Program-made: the position numbers and the translations under genes
Origin: an uncultured Propionibacteriaceae bacterium
Lineage (GTDB): Bacteria; Actinomycetota; Actinomycetes; Propionibacteriales; Propionibacteriaceae
Assembly: GCA_937859105.1 (NCBI GenBank)
Contig: CALMAD010000118.1
Span: 1 to 5,083, forward strand
DNA: 5,083 bases
Direction of reading: 5' to 3'
Part shown: positions 1-5,083 of the stretch, one piece after another
Layout: each line of letters starts with the position of its first letter
How positions within the stretch are numbered: the stretch's first letter is position 1
Notes under the pieces: generated by a model
What the model saw: only the letters and a program-made list of their open reading frames with translations
The model's database searches: none
What the model was told of the DNA's origin: nothing

Positions 1-195
1 CCGCTGCCGGCGCTGCCGCCGGCGGTTTCGGACATGCCGCCGACGCCGAGGTTGACGGTCGCGGTCTGCCCGACCTGCACAGTGATGTTCTGGCTGCTGG
101 TCTTGCCACCGGCGGCGACGTCCACCCGGTAGGTGCCCGGCGGCAGGCCGGCCAGCGAGTAACTGCCGTTGGCGCTGCTCTGCACGCTGCGGGCC
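1..195 (-). other. Carboxypeptidase-regulatory/TonB-receptor-like segment fused onto the synthase
   Basis: In the same reading frame as the acetolactate synthase, residues from about 93 to 157 read as a carboxypeptidase-regulatory-like domain: [19 protein letters not shown] at 101-119, then [17 protein letters not shown] at 126-142. This NGSYSL-GLPPGTY-V plus [12 protein letters not shown] pattern is typical of the N-terminal extension of TonB-dependent outer-membrane receptors of Gram-negative bacteria and of related secreted proteins. It has no place in a TPP enzyme. The join falls near residues 87-95, where TNLATG occurs in the synthase and a TNxATGxxRSVQ-like string is common in the receptor domain, so short shared sequence may have guided the join. 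The family identity is recognised by eye; a foreign origin is inference. Confidence 0.65.
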
Positions 196-473
196 AGGCC
201 GGTGGCGAGGTTGGTCGTGCCGGGCCCCGAGGTGACGAGCGCGACGCCGGGGGTGTCGCTGAGGCGTCCGACGGCGGCGGCCATGAAGGCCGCGTTCTGC
301 TCGTGCCGGCAGACGATTAACTCGGGCCCGCGCTGGGTCAGGACGTCGTAGACCTGGTCGACCTTCGCGCCCGGCACACCGAAGACCCAGCGGACGCCTT
401 GGGCCTCCAGGCATTCGACGACGCGCTCGGCGCTGCGGACGGTTGATGCGGACGGGGCGGCGTTCTCGGTCAT
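1..473 (-). CDS. alsS: Acetolactate synthase N-terminus, partial, joined in frame to an unrelated segment
   Basis: Acetolactate synthase condenses two pyruvates into 2-acetolactate using thiamine diphosphate (TPP) in the cytoplasm. Translation from the ATG at 473 gives 157 residues with no stop before the window edge. Residues 1-92 are clear family sequence: [15 protein letters not shown] at 31-45, [16 protein letters not shown] at 56-71 with the expected TPP-activating Glu58, and [13 protein letters not shown] at 80-92. The wording resembles the catabolic AlsS/BudB type more than anabolic IlvB; the adjacent decarboxylase supports this, but the call rests on a fragment. The start is backed by an AAAGGA Shine-Dalgarno sequence just upstream. 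From about residue 93 the protein no longer matches the family (which continues with a TAxxEGDPVVALAG-like stretch) and becomes a secretory beta-domain sequence, described separately. As written it cannot be a working synthase. Confidence 0.85.
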   Translation of the reverse strand, partial: MTENAAPSASTVRSAERVVECLEAQGVRWVFGVPGAKVDQVYDVLTQRGPELIVCRHEQNAAFMAAAVGRLSDTPGVALVTSGPGTTNLATGLARSVQSSANGSYSLAGLPPGTYRVDVAAGGKTSSQNITVQVGQTATVNLGVGGMSETAGGSAGS

Positions 474-512
474 GGGCGTCCTTTCAGGCTCTGCCGGGCA
501 TAGCCTAGGGCC
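474..512. promoter_or_regulatory. Divergent promoter region of the synthase/decarboxylase pair
   Basis: Only 39 bp separate the two divergent starts. On the plus strand TAGCCT (501-506) fits the actinobacterial -10 pattern TAnnnT and sits six bases before the ATG at 513, the geometry of a leaderless transcript; no Shine-Dalgarno sequence is visible there. On the minus strand TAGGCT (507 down to 502) could serve the synthase, whose ATG is preceded by AAAGGA. Both boxes overlap the palindrome CCTAGG (504-509), so the two promoters would compete or be controlled together. No convincing -35 boxes are seen. This is inference from sequence pattern. Confidence 0.4.
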
Positions 513-1235
513 ATGGCGACCCGGCATCGAGTTTTCCAGACAGGTTTGATCTCCTCGCTCGCCTCCGGCGTTTTCGAGGACGACATGTCCCTCGCAGAGC
601 TGTTGGGCGAGGGGTCGATGGGCCTCGGCACCTTCAATCAGCTCGACGGCGAGATGGTGATCCTGGACGGGGTCTGCTATCAGCTTCGTTCCGACGGCAC
701 GGTGACCCAACCGGGCCTCGACGCGCGGACGCCGTACGCGGTCGTCACGAACTTCGTGCCCTCGATGCGGCAGGAGGTGAAGCAGACCGTCGTGCGGCAC
801 GGCATCAGCGAGATCATCGACGCGATGCTGCCGTCGCGCAACTACATGTACGCGATCCGCATCACCGGCGACTTCGCGTGGGTGACGACGCGCACGGTCG
901 AGCGCCAGGAGAAGCCCTACCCCACGCTGGTGCAGGCGACGGATGGGGAAGACGTCGTCCGGTTCGAGAACGTGCGCGGGGTCGTCGCCGGCTTCCGGAC
1001 GCCGCTGTTCGAGGCCGCGATCTCGGTGGCCGGGTGTCACGCGCACTTCATCGACGATGAGCGGACGCGCGGCGGCCATCTGATCGACTTCGAGATGCAC
1101 CACGGCGTCGCGGAGATCTGCCTGGGCACCGATCTGGCGCTCCGGCTGCCGTTGACGGCCGAGTTCGGCGCGGCGGATCTCACCCCGGAGGATCTGCAGG
1201 CGCAACTCCACAAGGCTGAGCACGCGCAGCACTAA
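513..1235 (+). CDS. budA: Alpha-acetolactate decarboxylase
   Basis: This 240-residue cytoplasmic zinc enzyme decarboxylates 2-acetolactate to acetoin, the second step of the pyruvate-to-acetoin/butanediol branch. The family signature is strong: [18 protein letters not shown] at 32-49 and [20 protein letters not shown] at 174-193. By comparison with the known Bacillus enzyme, the zinc ligands are His176, His178 and His189, and the active-site residues Glu47 and Arg127 are present at matching spacing. Length is normal for the family and there is no signal peptide. It is divergent from the acetolactate synthase at a 39-bp interval, a natural functional pairing. The ATG at 513 directly follows a TAGCCT -10-like box, so the mRNA may be leaderless. 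The stop is TAA at 1233-1235. Reading frame and key residues are intact. Confidence 0.96.
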   Translation: MATRHRVFQTGLISSLASGVFEDDMSLAELLGEGSMGLGTFNQLDGEMVILDGVCYQLRSDGTVTQPGLDARTPYAVVTNFVPSMRQEVKQTVVRHGISEIIDAMLPSRNYMYAIRITGDFAWVTTRTVERQEKPYPTLVQATDGEDVVRFENVRGVVAGFRTPLFEAAISVAGCHAHFIDDERTRGGHLIDFEMHHGVAEICLGTDLALRLPLTAEFGAADLTPEDLQAQLHKAEHAQH

Positions 1236-1272
1236 CGCGCCCACGTGACTTGCCGGTGAGCCGGTCGCGGAT

Positions 1273-1920
1273 CTACCGCCCGATGGGGCAACCGAAGCCG
1301 TGATTCACAGCCCAGATCACCGCCTGACTGCGGCGTTCGGCGCCGATCTTGCGGTAGGTGCTGCGAATGTAGGACTTGACCGAGTTGATGCTCAGGTAGA
1401 GGCTCTGCGCGATCTCCTGGTTGCGGAGCCCCTGGGTGATCAGCTCGAGGACCTCCGACTCGCGGTAGGTGAGGCCCTCCTTGCGTCCCGGCCAGTCGCA
1501 CTCGTCGGCCGCCGGCGGGAGGCGTCCGGCGAACAGGCGCTCGCCCGCGGCGACGCGCTCCAGCGCGCGGACCATCGTGGGCGCCGTCCAGGCCTTGGAG
1601 AGGTACGAGTCCGCGCCGGCCCGGTAGCCGAGCGCGATCTGGCGCGCGCCCGTCTCCCACGAGTACAGGGCGAGTCGCGCGACGTGCGGGTCGTGCAGCA
1701 GCCGCTCGATGACGATGCGGTCGAAGTGGCCGGCTCGGAACGGGTCGTACAACGCGAGGTCGATGCGTCGGCGCACCTGCTCGCGTGAGTCCAGGGTGAC
1801 CAGACGCAGCGTCGGATGCCCGGACAGGATCGTCCGGAGCCCGCCCGAGACGAGTTCGGCGTCGTCGGCGATCGCCACGGTGAGGGTGGGGCCGTGAGCG
1901 ACGTGGTAGGGCACGGTCAT
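1273..1920 (-). CDS. LuxR/NarL-family two-component response regulator
   Basis: The 215-residue protein has an N-terminal receiver domain and a C-terminal LuxR-type helix-turn-helix. In the receiver, Asp19-Asp20 (acidic pocket), Asp59 in LALYDPF (phosphoacceptor), Ser87 in ALYSW and Lys109 in YLSK are at canonical places, so phosphorylation by a histidine kinase is expected. The usual DVVLMDIRMPG stretch is replaced by [11 protein letters not shown], a divergent form. The DNA-binding domain spans about 148-205, with [20 protein letters not shown] at 150-169 and [18 protein letters not shown] at 177-194. The ATG at 1920 is chosen because a purine-rich Shine-Dalgarno stretch (1925-1933, minus strand) precedes it and homology begins soon after; the frame is open further upstream but that extension has no family character. 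It is convergent with the decarboxylase (37-bp gap). No kinase gene is in view, so its targets are unknown; control of the acetoin genes is possible but unproven. Confidence 0.93.
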   Translation of the reverse strand: MTVPYHVAHGPTLTVAIADDAELVSGGLRTILSGHPTLRLVTLDSREQVRRRIDLALYDPFRAGHFDRIVIERLLHDPHVARLALYSWETGARQIALGYRAGADSYLSKAWTAPTMVRALERVAAGERLFAGRLPPAADECDWPGRKEGLTYRESEVLELITQGLRNQEIAQSLYLSINSVKSYIRSTYRKIGAERRSQAVIWAVNHGFGCPIGR

Positions 1921-1936
1921 GCTGCCCGCCTTTCTG

Positions 1937-1953
1937 CCGCGGAAGTTCCGCGG
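1937..1953. repeat. Perfect 17-bp palindrome in the response regulator leader
   Basis: CCGCGGAA, one central base, then TTCCGCGG: eight-base arms with no mismatch. It lies 16 bp upstream of the response regulator start, just before the Shine-Dalgarno region. A dimeric regulator of the LuxR type commonly binds short palindromes, so an autoregulatory operator is plausible. Alternatively, in the mRNA it could fold into a tight hairpin beside the ribosome binding site. The symmetry is seen directly; the role is inferred. Confidence 0.55.
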
Positions 1954-2071
1954 GGCACTCCTCCATGAAAACAGCCGACGGCGATTGACGCACCACCGGA
2001 AACGAAGGCCGAGGGACGGAATGCCAACATGAGGCGGCCCGGGCAACTGACGTTCAGCTCCCCGCGCCAAC

Positions 2072-2101
2072 GAGACCGCCCTCCAGGGACGGCCGGGTCT
2101 C
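2072..2101. repeat. Imperfect inverted repeat, GAGACC/GGTCTC arms
   Basis: Outer arms GAGACC (2072-2077) and GGTCTC (2096-2101) are exact complements, and the interior contains a further CCCT/AGGG pairing, so the segment can fold into a two-part stem-loop. There is no U-tract on either side. It lies between the divergent response regulator and AraC-like remnant, so an operator is as likely as an RNA structure. Low certainty; in GC-rich DNA such repeats arise by chance fairly often. Confidence 0.3.
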
Positions 2102-2265
2102 GCCTCACCATTGTGCGTCCGACCCTTGCGCGTCGAGGGCCCCGATTTCGCTTTCGTGCCTAGTCGTACGCTTTGGCACGGACTATCGTGACGAATGTTC
2201 GGGCCGCAGGTGGACGCCGACAGCGTCGCCGGCCGACGGTCTGGGTGAGCGCGGTGGGGGTGAAC

Positions 2266-2472
2266 ATGCCGGTCAAGACGGTCCACGTGGCGACGAAGGA
2301 TCCCGACGAGGCGTATTCGATCATCAACGACACCTACGCGCCCGAGCGGCCCATCCGATTCACCGGTTCGGACGCGAGCGTCTCGTTCGAGTTGTCGGCC
2401 TTGGAGGTCGGCGGGCTGCACGCCAGCCACATCCGGCACACCCTCGCCGCCCGCGGGGTCGCCGAAGTTTGA
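2266..2472 (+). pseudogene. Truncated AraC-type regulator, N-terminal ligand-binding part only
   Basis: The 68-residue product reads as the beginning of the ligand-binding domain found in actinobacterial AraC-family regulators (AraC_binding_2 type): VATKDPDEAYSIINDTYAP at about 8-26, a beta-rich stretch FTGSDASVSFELSALEVGG at about 31-49, then HASHIRHTL at about 51-59. Full-length relatives are around 300 residues or more and end in a two-HTH DNA-binding domain, which is absent here. The homology stops near 2443, only about 12 bp before homology to AbiEii starts on the other strand, and the frame closes at TGA 2470-2472. ATG 2266 is preferred because a G-rich ribosome binding site precedes it and the family-like sequence begins directly after; the open frame reaches back to 2173 but that part is not family-like. 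Probably a dead fragment, although a small standalone protein cannot be excluded. Confidence 0.55.
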
Positions 2473-2899
2473 CGTCCACTCCCACGTTCAATCGCGACTT
2501 CCCGAGCCCCGCCGTGAGCCTGACACGCACCCCCGCGTACTCGTGAGTGTCCCGGATGACCCCGACCCTCACGCTGTCCACGTCGAACACGACCCCGTCG
2601 GGCATGTCGATGGCGGCGATCCTTCTGATTCGTTCGGCCACCTCAGACGCATCGTTGTGGAGGCGGGTCGCGAGCAAGTCGATGTCCTTGGTGGGACGTC
2701 GGGCGGCGAAAGCCGCCAGCAAGACGCCGCCCTTGAGCACGAAGTCATCGCGGTGATCGGACGCCGCGATGCGGGCCAGCAAGGACTCGAGCGCATACAG
2801 GGTCATCAACTCTTGGACGTCTCCCCCGGTCTGCCGGGCCAGTTTCTGGATCGCGAGGGCGGCGTCCCCGGCCGGCGTGCCGTGCTGAAGTGGGCTCAC
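2455..2899 (-). pseudogene. abiEii: AbiEii-family nucleotidyltransferase toxin, frameshifted and 3'-truncated
   Basis: AbiEii is the toxin of a type IV toxin-antitoxin/abortive-infection phage defence pair; family members are nucleotidyltransferases, some shown to modify tRNA acceptor ends. Translation from GTG 2899 gives the N-terminal half: an alpha-helical start (LARQTGGDVQELMTLYALES at 20-39), then FVLKGGVLLAAF at 53-64 and PTKDIDLLATRL at 69-80, matching the family's GG...(T/S)xDIDL motif I with metal-binding Asp72 and Asp74. At LNVGVDV (137-143) an extra A in an AAA run (2468-2470) shifts the frame; removing it yields NFGDP, the expected next motif. Homology ends there, near 2455, so the later lysine motif and the C-terminal half are missing, and the shifted frame runs on to a stop at 2360. 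The GTG start overlaps the abiEi TGA by four bases (GTGA), usual for this operon. Non-functional as written. Confidence 0.85.
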
Positions 2900-3478
2900 A
2901 GCAGCACCTCCAAGGTCTGGCGCAGGGTCGTGCGAGCCTTGGGGAACTCGTCTGCCAGGCGCAGCAGTGCCCCCGGGCTCGTGCCGGGTCGTTCGAGCCA
3001 GCGCTTGAGCGCTTCCACCGCCACGTCGCTGCCCCATTCGTGGCGCAGGCGAAACAGTTCGACGATGGTCCGATCAGCGGAGTAGAGGCCGATGCGTGCG
3101 CCCGCGGGCAGGTTGTGGAGAGTGCGGCCGATCTCGTATGTATCGCGGTCGAAGCGGTGCCAGGAGACCGGCGGGTACTGAATGGCGACGGCATGCGTAC
3201 CCCCCGTGGGATCGCAATGTGACTGGCCGAGGGAATCTCGTCGGTCAGGTCATGCAGGACGGCGGCCGTCAGCAGACACAGCGTGGCCTCGGGCCTCTTG
3301 GTGGCGACCCCACCCAGAGAGCGGTCGTGTCGTCGGTCAGCCCCGCACGCAGGAAGACGCCCGGCGCGACCCTGTCGTAGTCGCTCTCCGCGATCAGGCG
3401 GTCAAGTTGGTGCCGGGTGAGCCCCGCCTCGCCCGCGCGGCGGTAGGAGAGCAGATCGGGCGTCGGGGGGGTCGCCAT
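2896..3478 (-). pseudogene. abiEi: AbiEi-family antitoxin/transcriptional repressor with two frameshifts
   Basis: AbiEi is a winged-helix antitoxin that represses its own operon and counteracts AbiEii. The ATG at 3478 follows a strong AAGGAG six bases away. Three consecutive frames carry one continuous family sequence: first the N-terminal helix-turn-helix region (GLTRHQLDRLIAESDYDRVA, then PGVFLRAG), next VATKRPEATLCLLTAAVLHD followed by DEIPSASHIAIPRG, and last SWHRFDRDTYEIG, IGLYSADRTIVELFRLRHE and ALKRWLERPG up to the TGA at 2896. The shifts fall at the G-run at 3308-3311 (minus GGGG) and the six-G run at 3200-3205; each equals loss of one base. Restoring both gives 194 residues, a normal AbiEi length. 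Either a slippage-made pseudogene or base-count errors in homopolymers. First gene of the abiEi-abiEii operon. Confidence 0.85.
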
Positions 3479-3484
3479 GAGGGA

Positions 3485-3541
3485 CTCCTTCAACGAAAAG
3501 GTGGACAGATCGAGTATATGTGGCACGCTTCCTGTCGGCGA
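3485..3541 (-). promoter_or_regulatory. abiE operon promoter and ribosome binding site
   Basis: On the minus strand TATACT (3518 down to 3513) is a near-consensus -10 box. A weak CCGACA (3539 down to 3534) might be the -35, though the 15-bp spacing is short. AAGGAG (3490 down to 3485) lies six bases before the abiEi ATG and is the best Shine-Dalgarno sequence in the window. GACAG and CTGTC (minus 3536-3532 and 3508-3504) form an inverted repeat flanking the -10 box; since AbiEi proteins repress their own promoters by binding inverted repeats, this could be an operator, but five-base arms are weak support. Confidence 0.45.
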
Positions 3542-3595
3542 CTCCCCCTGCGTGTCGAGGACCACACGCGACTAGCGCAACGGCAGCCTTGAGCC

Positions 3596-4075
3596 ATGAG
3601 CGAAGCACTGTTGGGCGTGATCATCGGCGGCGTGATCGGCGTCGCCGGTTCCCTGATCCCCGTCCTAGTGAGCAGGCGTCACGGGAAGCGCGACGCCCTT
3701 CGTGAGCGTGCAGCTTCGTTCCTGGCCGCCACCGAAGCAGCCTGGGGCAGCGACCAAGCGTTCCGCGCTGACACGTTCTCCCTCATGAGCGCGGAACAGA
3801 ACTTCAAGGATCAGCCGGAAGTCGTGAACATGTACAACGACCAGCGCAACCACTCCGCCGAGAACTTCCGGCGGTCATGGACCGAAGCCCGCAACCTGCT
3901 CGCGGAGATTCAGATCATCGACGACGAGCTCGGAGTGCCCGCGGAACGACTTCTCACGGCGTCCCAGCTTCTTCCGCCGAAGGGCTACAACCTATTGGCG
4001 ACCGCCGAAGAGAAGGCCGAGCATGCGTCTGCCCGCGACGCGTTCATCGCCGCCGTCCGAAAGCATACGCAGTAG
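3596..4075 (+). CDS. Small membrane-anchored protein of unknown function
   Basis: The 159-residue product has a single hydrophobic segment at about 5-25 (LLGVIIGGVIGVAGSLIPVL) followed at once by basic residues (SRRHGKRDALRER), so the positive-inside rule predicts a short outside N-terminus and a cytoplasmic C-terminal body. The body (about 30-157) is charged and probably helical, with stretches such as WTEARNLLAEIQIIDDELG at about 95-113, and has no catalytic motif I recognise. No lipobox or cleavage site is seen. It is divergent from the abiE operon (117-bp gap) and precedes a recombinase remnant, so it probably belongs to the same accessory cargo. The upstream sequence lacks a good Shine-Dalgarno sequence. 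Codon use and an intact frame over 160 codons support a real gene; similar single-pass hypothetical proteins are common in actinobacterial accessory DNA, but no function can be given. Confidence 0.8.
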   Translation: MSEALLGVIIGGVIGVAGSLIPVLVSRRHGKRDALRERAASFLAATEAAWGSDQAFRADTFSLMSAEQNFKDQPEVVNMYNDQRNHSAENFRRSWTEARNLLAEIQIIDDELGVPAERLLTASQLLPPKGYNLLATAEEKAEHASARDAFIAAVRKHTQ

Positions 4076-4546
4076 TCGAAGCTCAGTGGGTCTCGCGCAC
4101 CCGCACGTGCGCCATGCGCAAGCCCGCGCCAACACGTGCGCGACCCCGACACACCGAGAGAGGGACAGAGAGCTACCGGCGAATGTTAGCCGACCGGGGG
4201 TCGCCGAACTTCTCGTCCGCTCCCCGGGTCGGTTGTTGGCGACGGGGTCGGAATCGGCGGCGGCGCCTCATGCGTCGGTCCCGCCGTCGTCGTGGGTCGC
4301 GGCCGCGGGGACGGTGTTCAGCATTCGGCAGCGGGCGGGGACGGTTGCCGTCGAGTCGGCGGGTGTCCGGGCGTCGAGCAGGCAAGGAGCGTGCGGGCCG
4401 GGGTGTGGTCGTGGACGTTCAAGGGGTGGCTCCCGTCCAGGTCGAGGCTCGGGCGGCCGTCCAGCGGGGGCAGGAAACGCGCACCAGGCGCACGCCGTCA
4501 AGGTGGGCAGATAGGGGATGGCACGACCGGAGCCAGGTAGCGAGGG
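4076..4546. other. Gene-free, G-rich stretch downstream of the membrane protein
   Basis: I find no supportable gene in this roughly 470-bp stretch. The open frames that cross it give low-complexity Arg/Gly/Pro/Ser-rich translations in every frame, as expected for non-coding high-GC DNA. The plus strand is conspicuously rich in G between about 4190 and 4560. Just after the preceding stop codon are a ten-base palindrome CGCACGTGCG (4102-4111) and a nine-base direct repeat CACGTGCGC (4104-4112 and 4133-4141). It may be the eroded upstream part of the recombinase gene whose tail is recognisable from 4547, but no conserved motif of that part survives to my eye. Confidence 0.5.
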
Positions 4547-4680
4547 GACGCGGTCGTCAAGCTCGTGTCGAACTTCTTGGGCCATGCGTCGATCACGATC
4601 ACGGGGACATGGCTTTGGGCACGGTCACGCGCGACATCAGCGCCAACGGCTTCGCCACGCTGTGCCGCGCGTTGCAGTTG
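4547..4680 (+). pseudogene. Decayed tyrosine recombinase (integrase) C-terminus
   Basis: The frame starting at 4547 reads DAVVKLVSNFLGHASITIT (to 4603), which matches the LGHxSxxxT box near the end of tyrosine recombinases, normally followed by a D-x-YGH string holding the nucleophilic tyrosine. Here the next bases shift frame: ten rather than nine bases separate the Thr codon from TTT GGG CAC, which would read FGH, with Phe where Tyr is required. A further frame then gives VTRDISANGFATLCRAL, a plausible family tail. The upstream catalytic Arg and His-x-x-Arg box are not found. The remnant points toward the 3' end of a tRNA-Pro gene, the usual arrangement for an integrase at its attachment site. 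The identification rests on one short motif and context. Confidence 0.42.
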
Positions 4681-4726
4681 CGCAGACGTTCACGTGTTCG
4701 CAGACGAAACACGTGCACCCCGGTGC
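4681..4726. repeat. Cluster of short direct and inverted repeats between recombinase remnant and tRNA
   Basis: CGCAGACG occurs twice, 18 bp apart (4681-4688 and 4699-4706). Overlapping the second copy is a perfect inverted repeat CACGTGTT (4691-4698) / AACACGTG (4708-4715) with a nine-base loop, followed directly by GCACC/GGTGC arms (4715-4719 and 4722-4726). Spaced direct repeats next to an integrase end and a tRNA are typical of arm-type integrase or excisionase binding sites, but the repeats could also be simple RNA stem-loops. The repeats are seen directly; the role is inferred. Confidence 0.4.
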
Positions 4727-4738
4727 CCAGGACGCCGA

Positions 4739-4773
4739 GAGAGACCGCTCGGATCAGTTCGAAGCGGCCTCTC
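4739..4773 (-). terminator. Stem-loop 18 nt beyond the tRNA-Pro 3' end
   Basis: Arms of 11 bases (4773-4763 and 4749-4739 on the minus strand) enclose a 13-base loop. The one imperfect position is a G-U pair in the minus-strand transcript but an A-C clash in the plus-strand transcript, so the hairpin is more stable in RNA read in the tRNA direction. There is no U-tract, which is common for actinobacterial terminators. It would end, or guide processing of, the tRNA-Pro precursor. Confidence 0.45.
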
Positions 4774-4791
4774 ACAAGGTTTTTCACTCGG

Positions 4792-4865
<74 letters not shown>

Positions 4866-4870
4866 CGACC

Positions 4871-4886
4871 GGCCACCGTAGTGGCC
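4871..4886. repeat. Short perfect hairpin between tRNA-Pro and the last gene
   Basis: GGCCAC (4871-4876), loop CGTA, then GTGGCC (4881-4886): six-base perfect arms. It lies just upstream of the tRNA 5' end, so it cannot be that gene's terminator. It could belong to the tRNA leader or to the promoter region of the plus-strand gene at 4970. TACACT (4902-4907) on the plus strand fits a TAnnnT -10 box for that gene, without a clear -35. Confidence 0.3.
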
Positions 4887-4969
4887 AACGACGTAGTAGC
4901 TTACACTTCCCCTACCCTTCGCTCCAATCGGCGCACCGCCGCCGACGGGCCCGATCCCTGGAGGTGAGC

Positions 4970-5083
4970 ATGTCCTACCCCACCGTCGCCCCGACCCCCG
5001 AAGATCGCTACGACGCCGACTCGAACTTCTCCAAGCCGATCCCCCACCGGCCGCGTCCTCAGTCGCCTGAATCCCCTGGTCAG
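4970..5083 (+). CDS. N-terminus of an unidentified proline-rich protein, partial
   Basis: Thirty-eight codons are open from ATG 4970 to the window end with no stop. The start follows GGAGGTGA (4960-4967), a strong Shine-Dalgarno sequence. The visible part (MSYPTVAPTPEDRYDADSNF, then a Pro-rich stretch ending SPESPGQ) is hydrophilic, Pro- and Asp-rich and looks disordered; no signal peptide or membrane segment is reached. Such tails often precede a membrane or regulatory domain in actinobacterial proteins, but nothing here identifies the family. It is divergent from the tRNA-Pro gene (about 104 bp between starts). Confidence 0.7.
   Translation, partial: MSYPTVAPTPEDRYDADSNFSKPIPHRPRPQSPESPGQ

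Larger units (their letters stand above)
1921..2265. other. 345-bp intergenic stretch with two inverted repeats
   Basis: No credible gene lies here; open frames on both strands lack family character. The stretch holds the leader and presumably the promoter of the response regulator on its left, and the upstream region of the AraC-like remnant on its right. Two inverted repeats (1937-1953 and 2072-2101) are annotated separately. A TATCGT box near 2185 on the plus strand fits TAnnnT and could be a -10 for the AraC-like gene, but no matching -35 is evident. The immediate upstream sequence of the start at 2266 is G-rich (GGTGGGGGTGAAC) and can act as a ribosome binding site. Confidence 0.5.

Noticed and set aside
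1236..1272. Possible bidirectional terminator between the decarboxylase and response regulator genes
   Set aside because: Only four-base CCGG self-complementary arms are found, with no T-tracts; too weak to annotate.
1300..1788. 162-codon open frame on the plus strand across the response regulator
   Set aside because: It is the antisense shadow of a gene with clear receiver and helix-turn-helix motifs; its translation is compositionally biased and has no family character.
2173..2265. Upstream start for the AraC-like remnant
   Set aside because: The extra 31 residues are Arg-rich and not family-like, and the better ribosome binding site precedes 2266.
1921..2439. Long upstream extension of the response regulator frame to 388 residues
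   Set aside because: The added part is antisense to the AraC-like fragment and intergenic DNA and lacks family sequence; the ATG at 1920 has its own ribosome binding site.
2543..3085. 180-codon plus-strand open frame
   Set aside because: It lies opposite abiEii/abiEi, whose motifs are unmistakable; the plus-strand reading is a shadow.

Overview
The base composition is high-GC, the two intact metabolic and regulatory genes look actinobacterial, and reading the window suggests a high-GC Gram-positive bacterium (an actinobacterium). No species can be named from the sequence. Position 1 lies inside a gene and the last base lies inside another, so both edges cut coding sequence.

Left part (1-1920). 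A divergent pair covers the acetoin pathway. On the minus strand is the N-terminus of a catabolic acetolactate synthase. On the plus strand is an intact alpha-acetolactate decarboxylase (513-1235). Together they would turn two pyruvates into acetoin plus two CO2. Their starts are 39 bp apart and the -10 boxes appear to overlap. Convergent with the decarboxylase is an intact LuxR/NarL-type response regulator (1273-1920, minus) with a perfect 17-bp palindrome in its leader. The synthase reading frame changes identity near 190-215: beyond the TPP-binding N-terminus it becomes a carboxypeptidase-regulatory/TonB-receptor-like repeat domain. This looks like a chimeric join, not a real enzyme.

Middle part (1921-3478). 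A 345-bp gene-free stretch leads to a 68-residue remnant of an AraC-type regulator (plus strand), cut off before its DNA-binding domain. It abuts, tail to tail, a truncated AbiEii nucleotidyltransferase toxin gene. Upstream of that lies its partner antitoxin gene abiEi, with the classic 4-nt overlap. AbiEi carries two frameshifts and AbiEii one, each in or beside a short homopolymer run. The type IV toxin-antitoxin/abortive-infection pair is therefore broken as written, although repairing two single bases gives a normal 194-residue AbiEi.

Right part (3479-5083). Divergent from abiE is a 159-residue protein with one N-terminal membrane segment and no recognised family. Then come about 470 bp without a gene, a decayed tail of a tyrosine recombinase (about 4547-4680), a cluster of short direct and inverted repeats, and a tRNA-Pro(GGG) gene on the minus strand with a stem-loop 18 nt beyond its 3' end. 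This arrangement (accessory genes, recombinase remnant, tRNA 3' end) fits the worn edge of a genomic island integrated at tRNA-Pro. A proline-rich protein begins at 4970 and runs off the end.

No intact new system is visible. The points that most deserve a second look are the two abrupt changes of gene identity (about 190-215 and about 2443-2457), which may be real rearrangements or assembly chimeras, the homopolymer-linked frameshifts in abiE, and the recombinase/repeat zone beside the tRNA.
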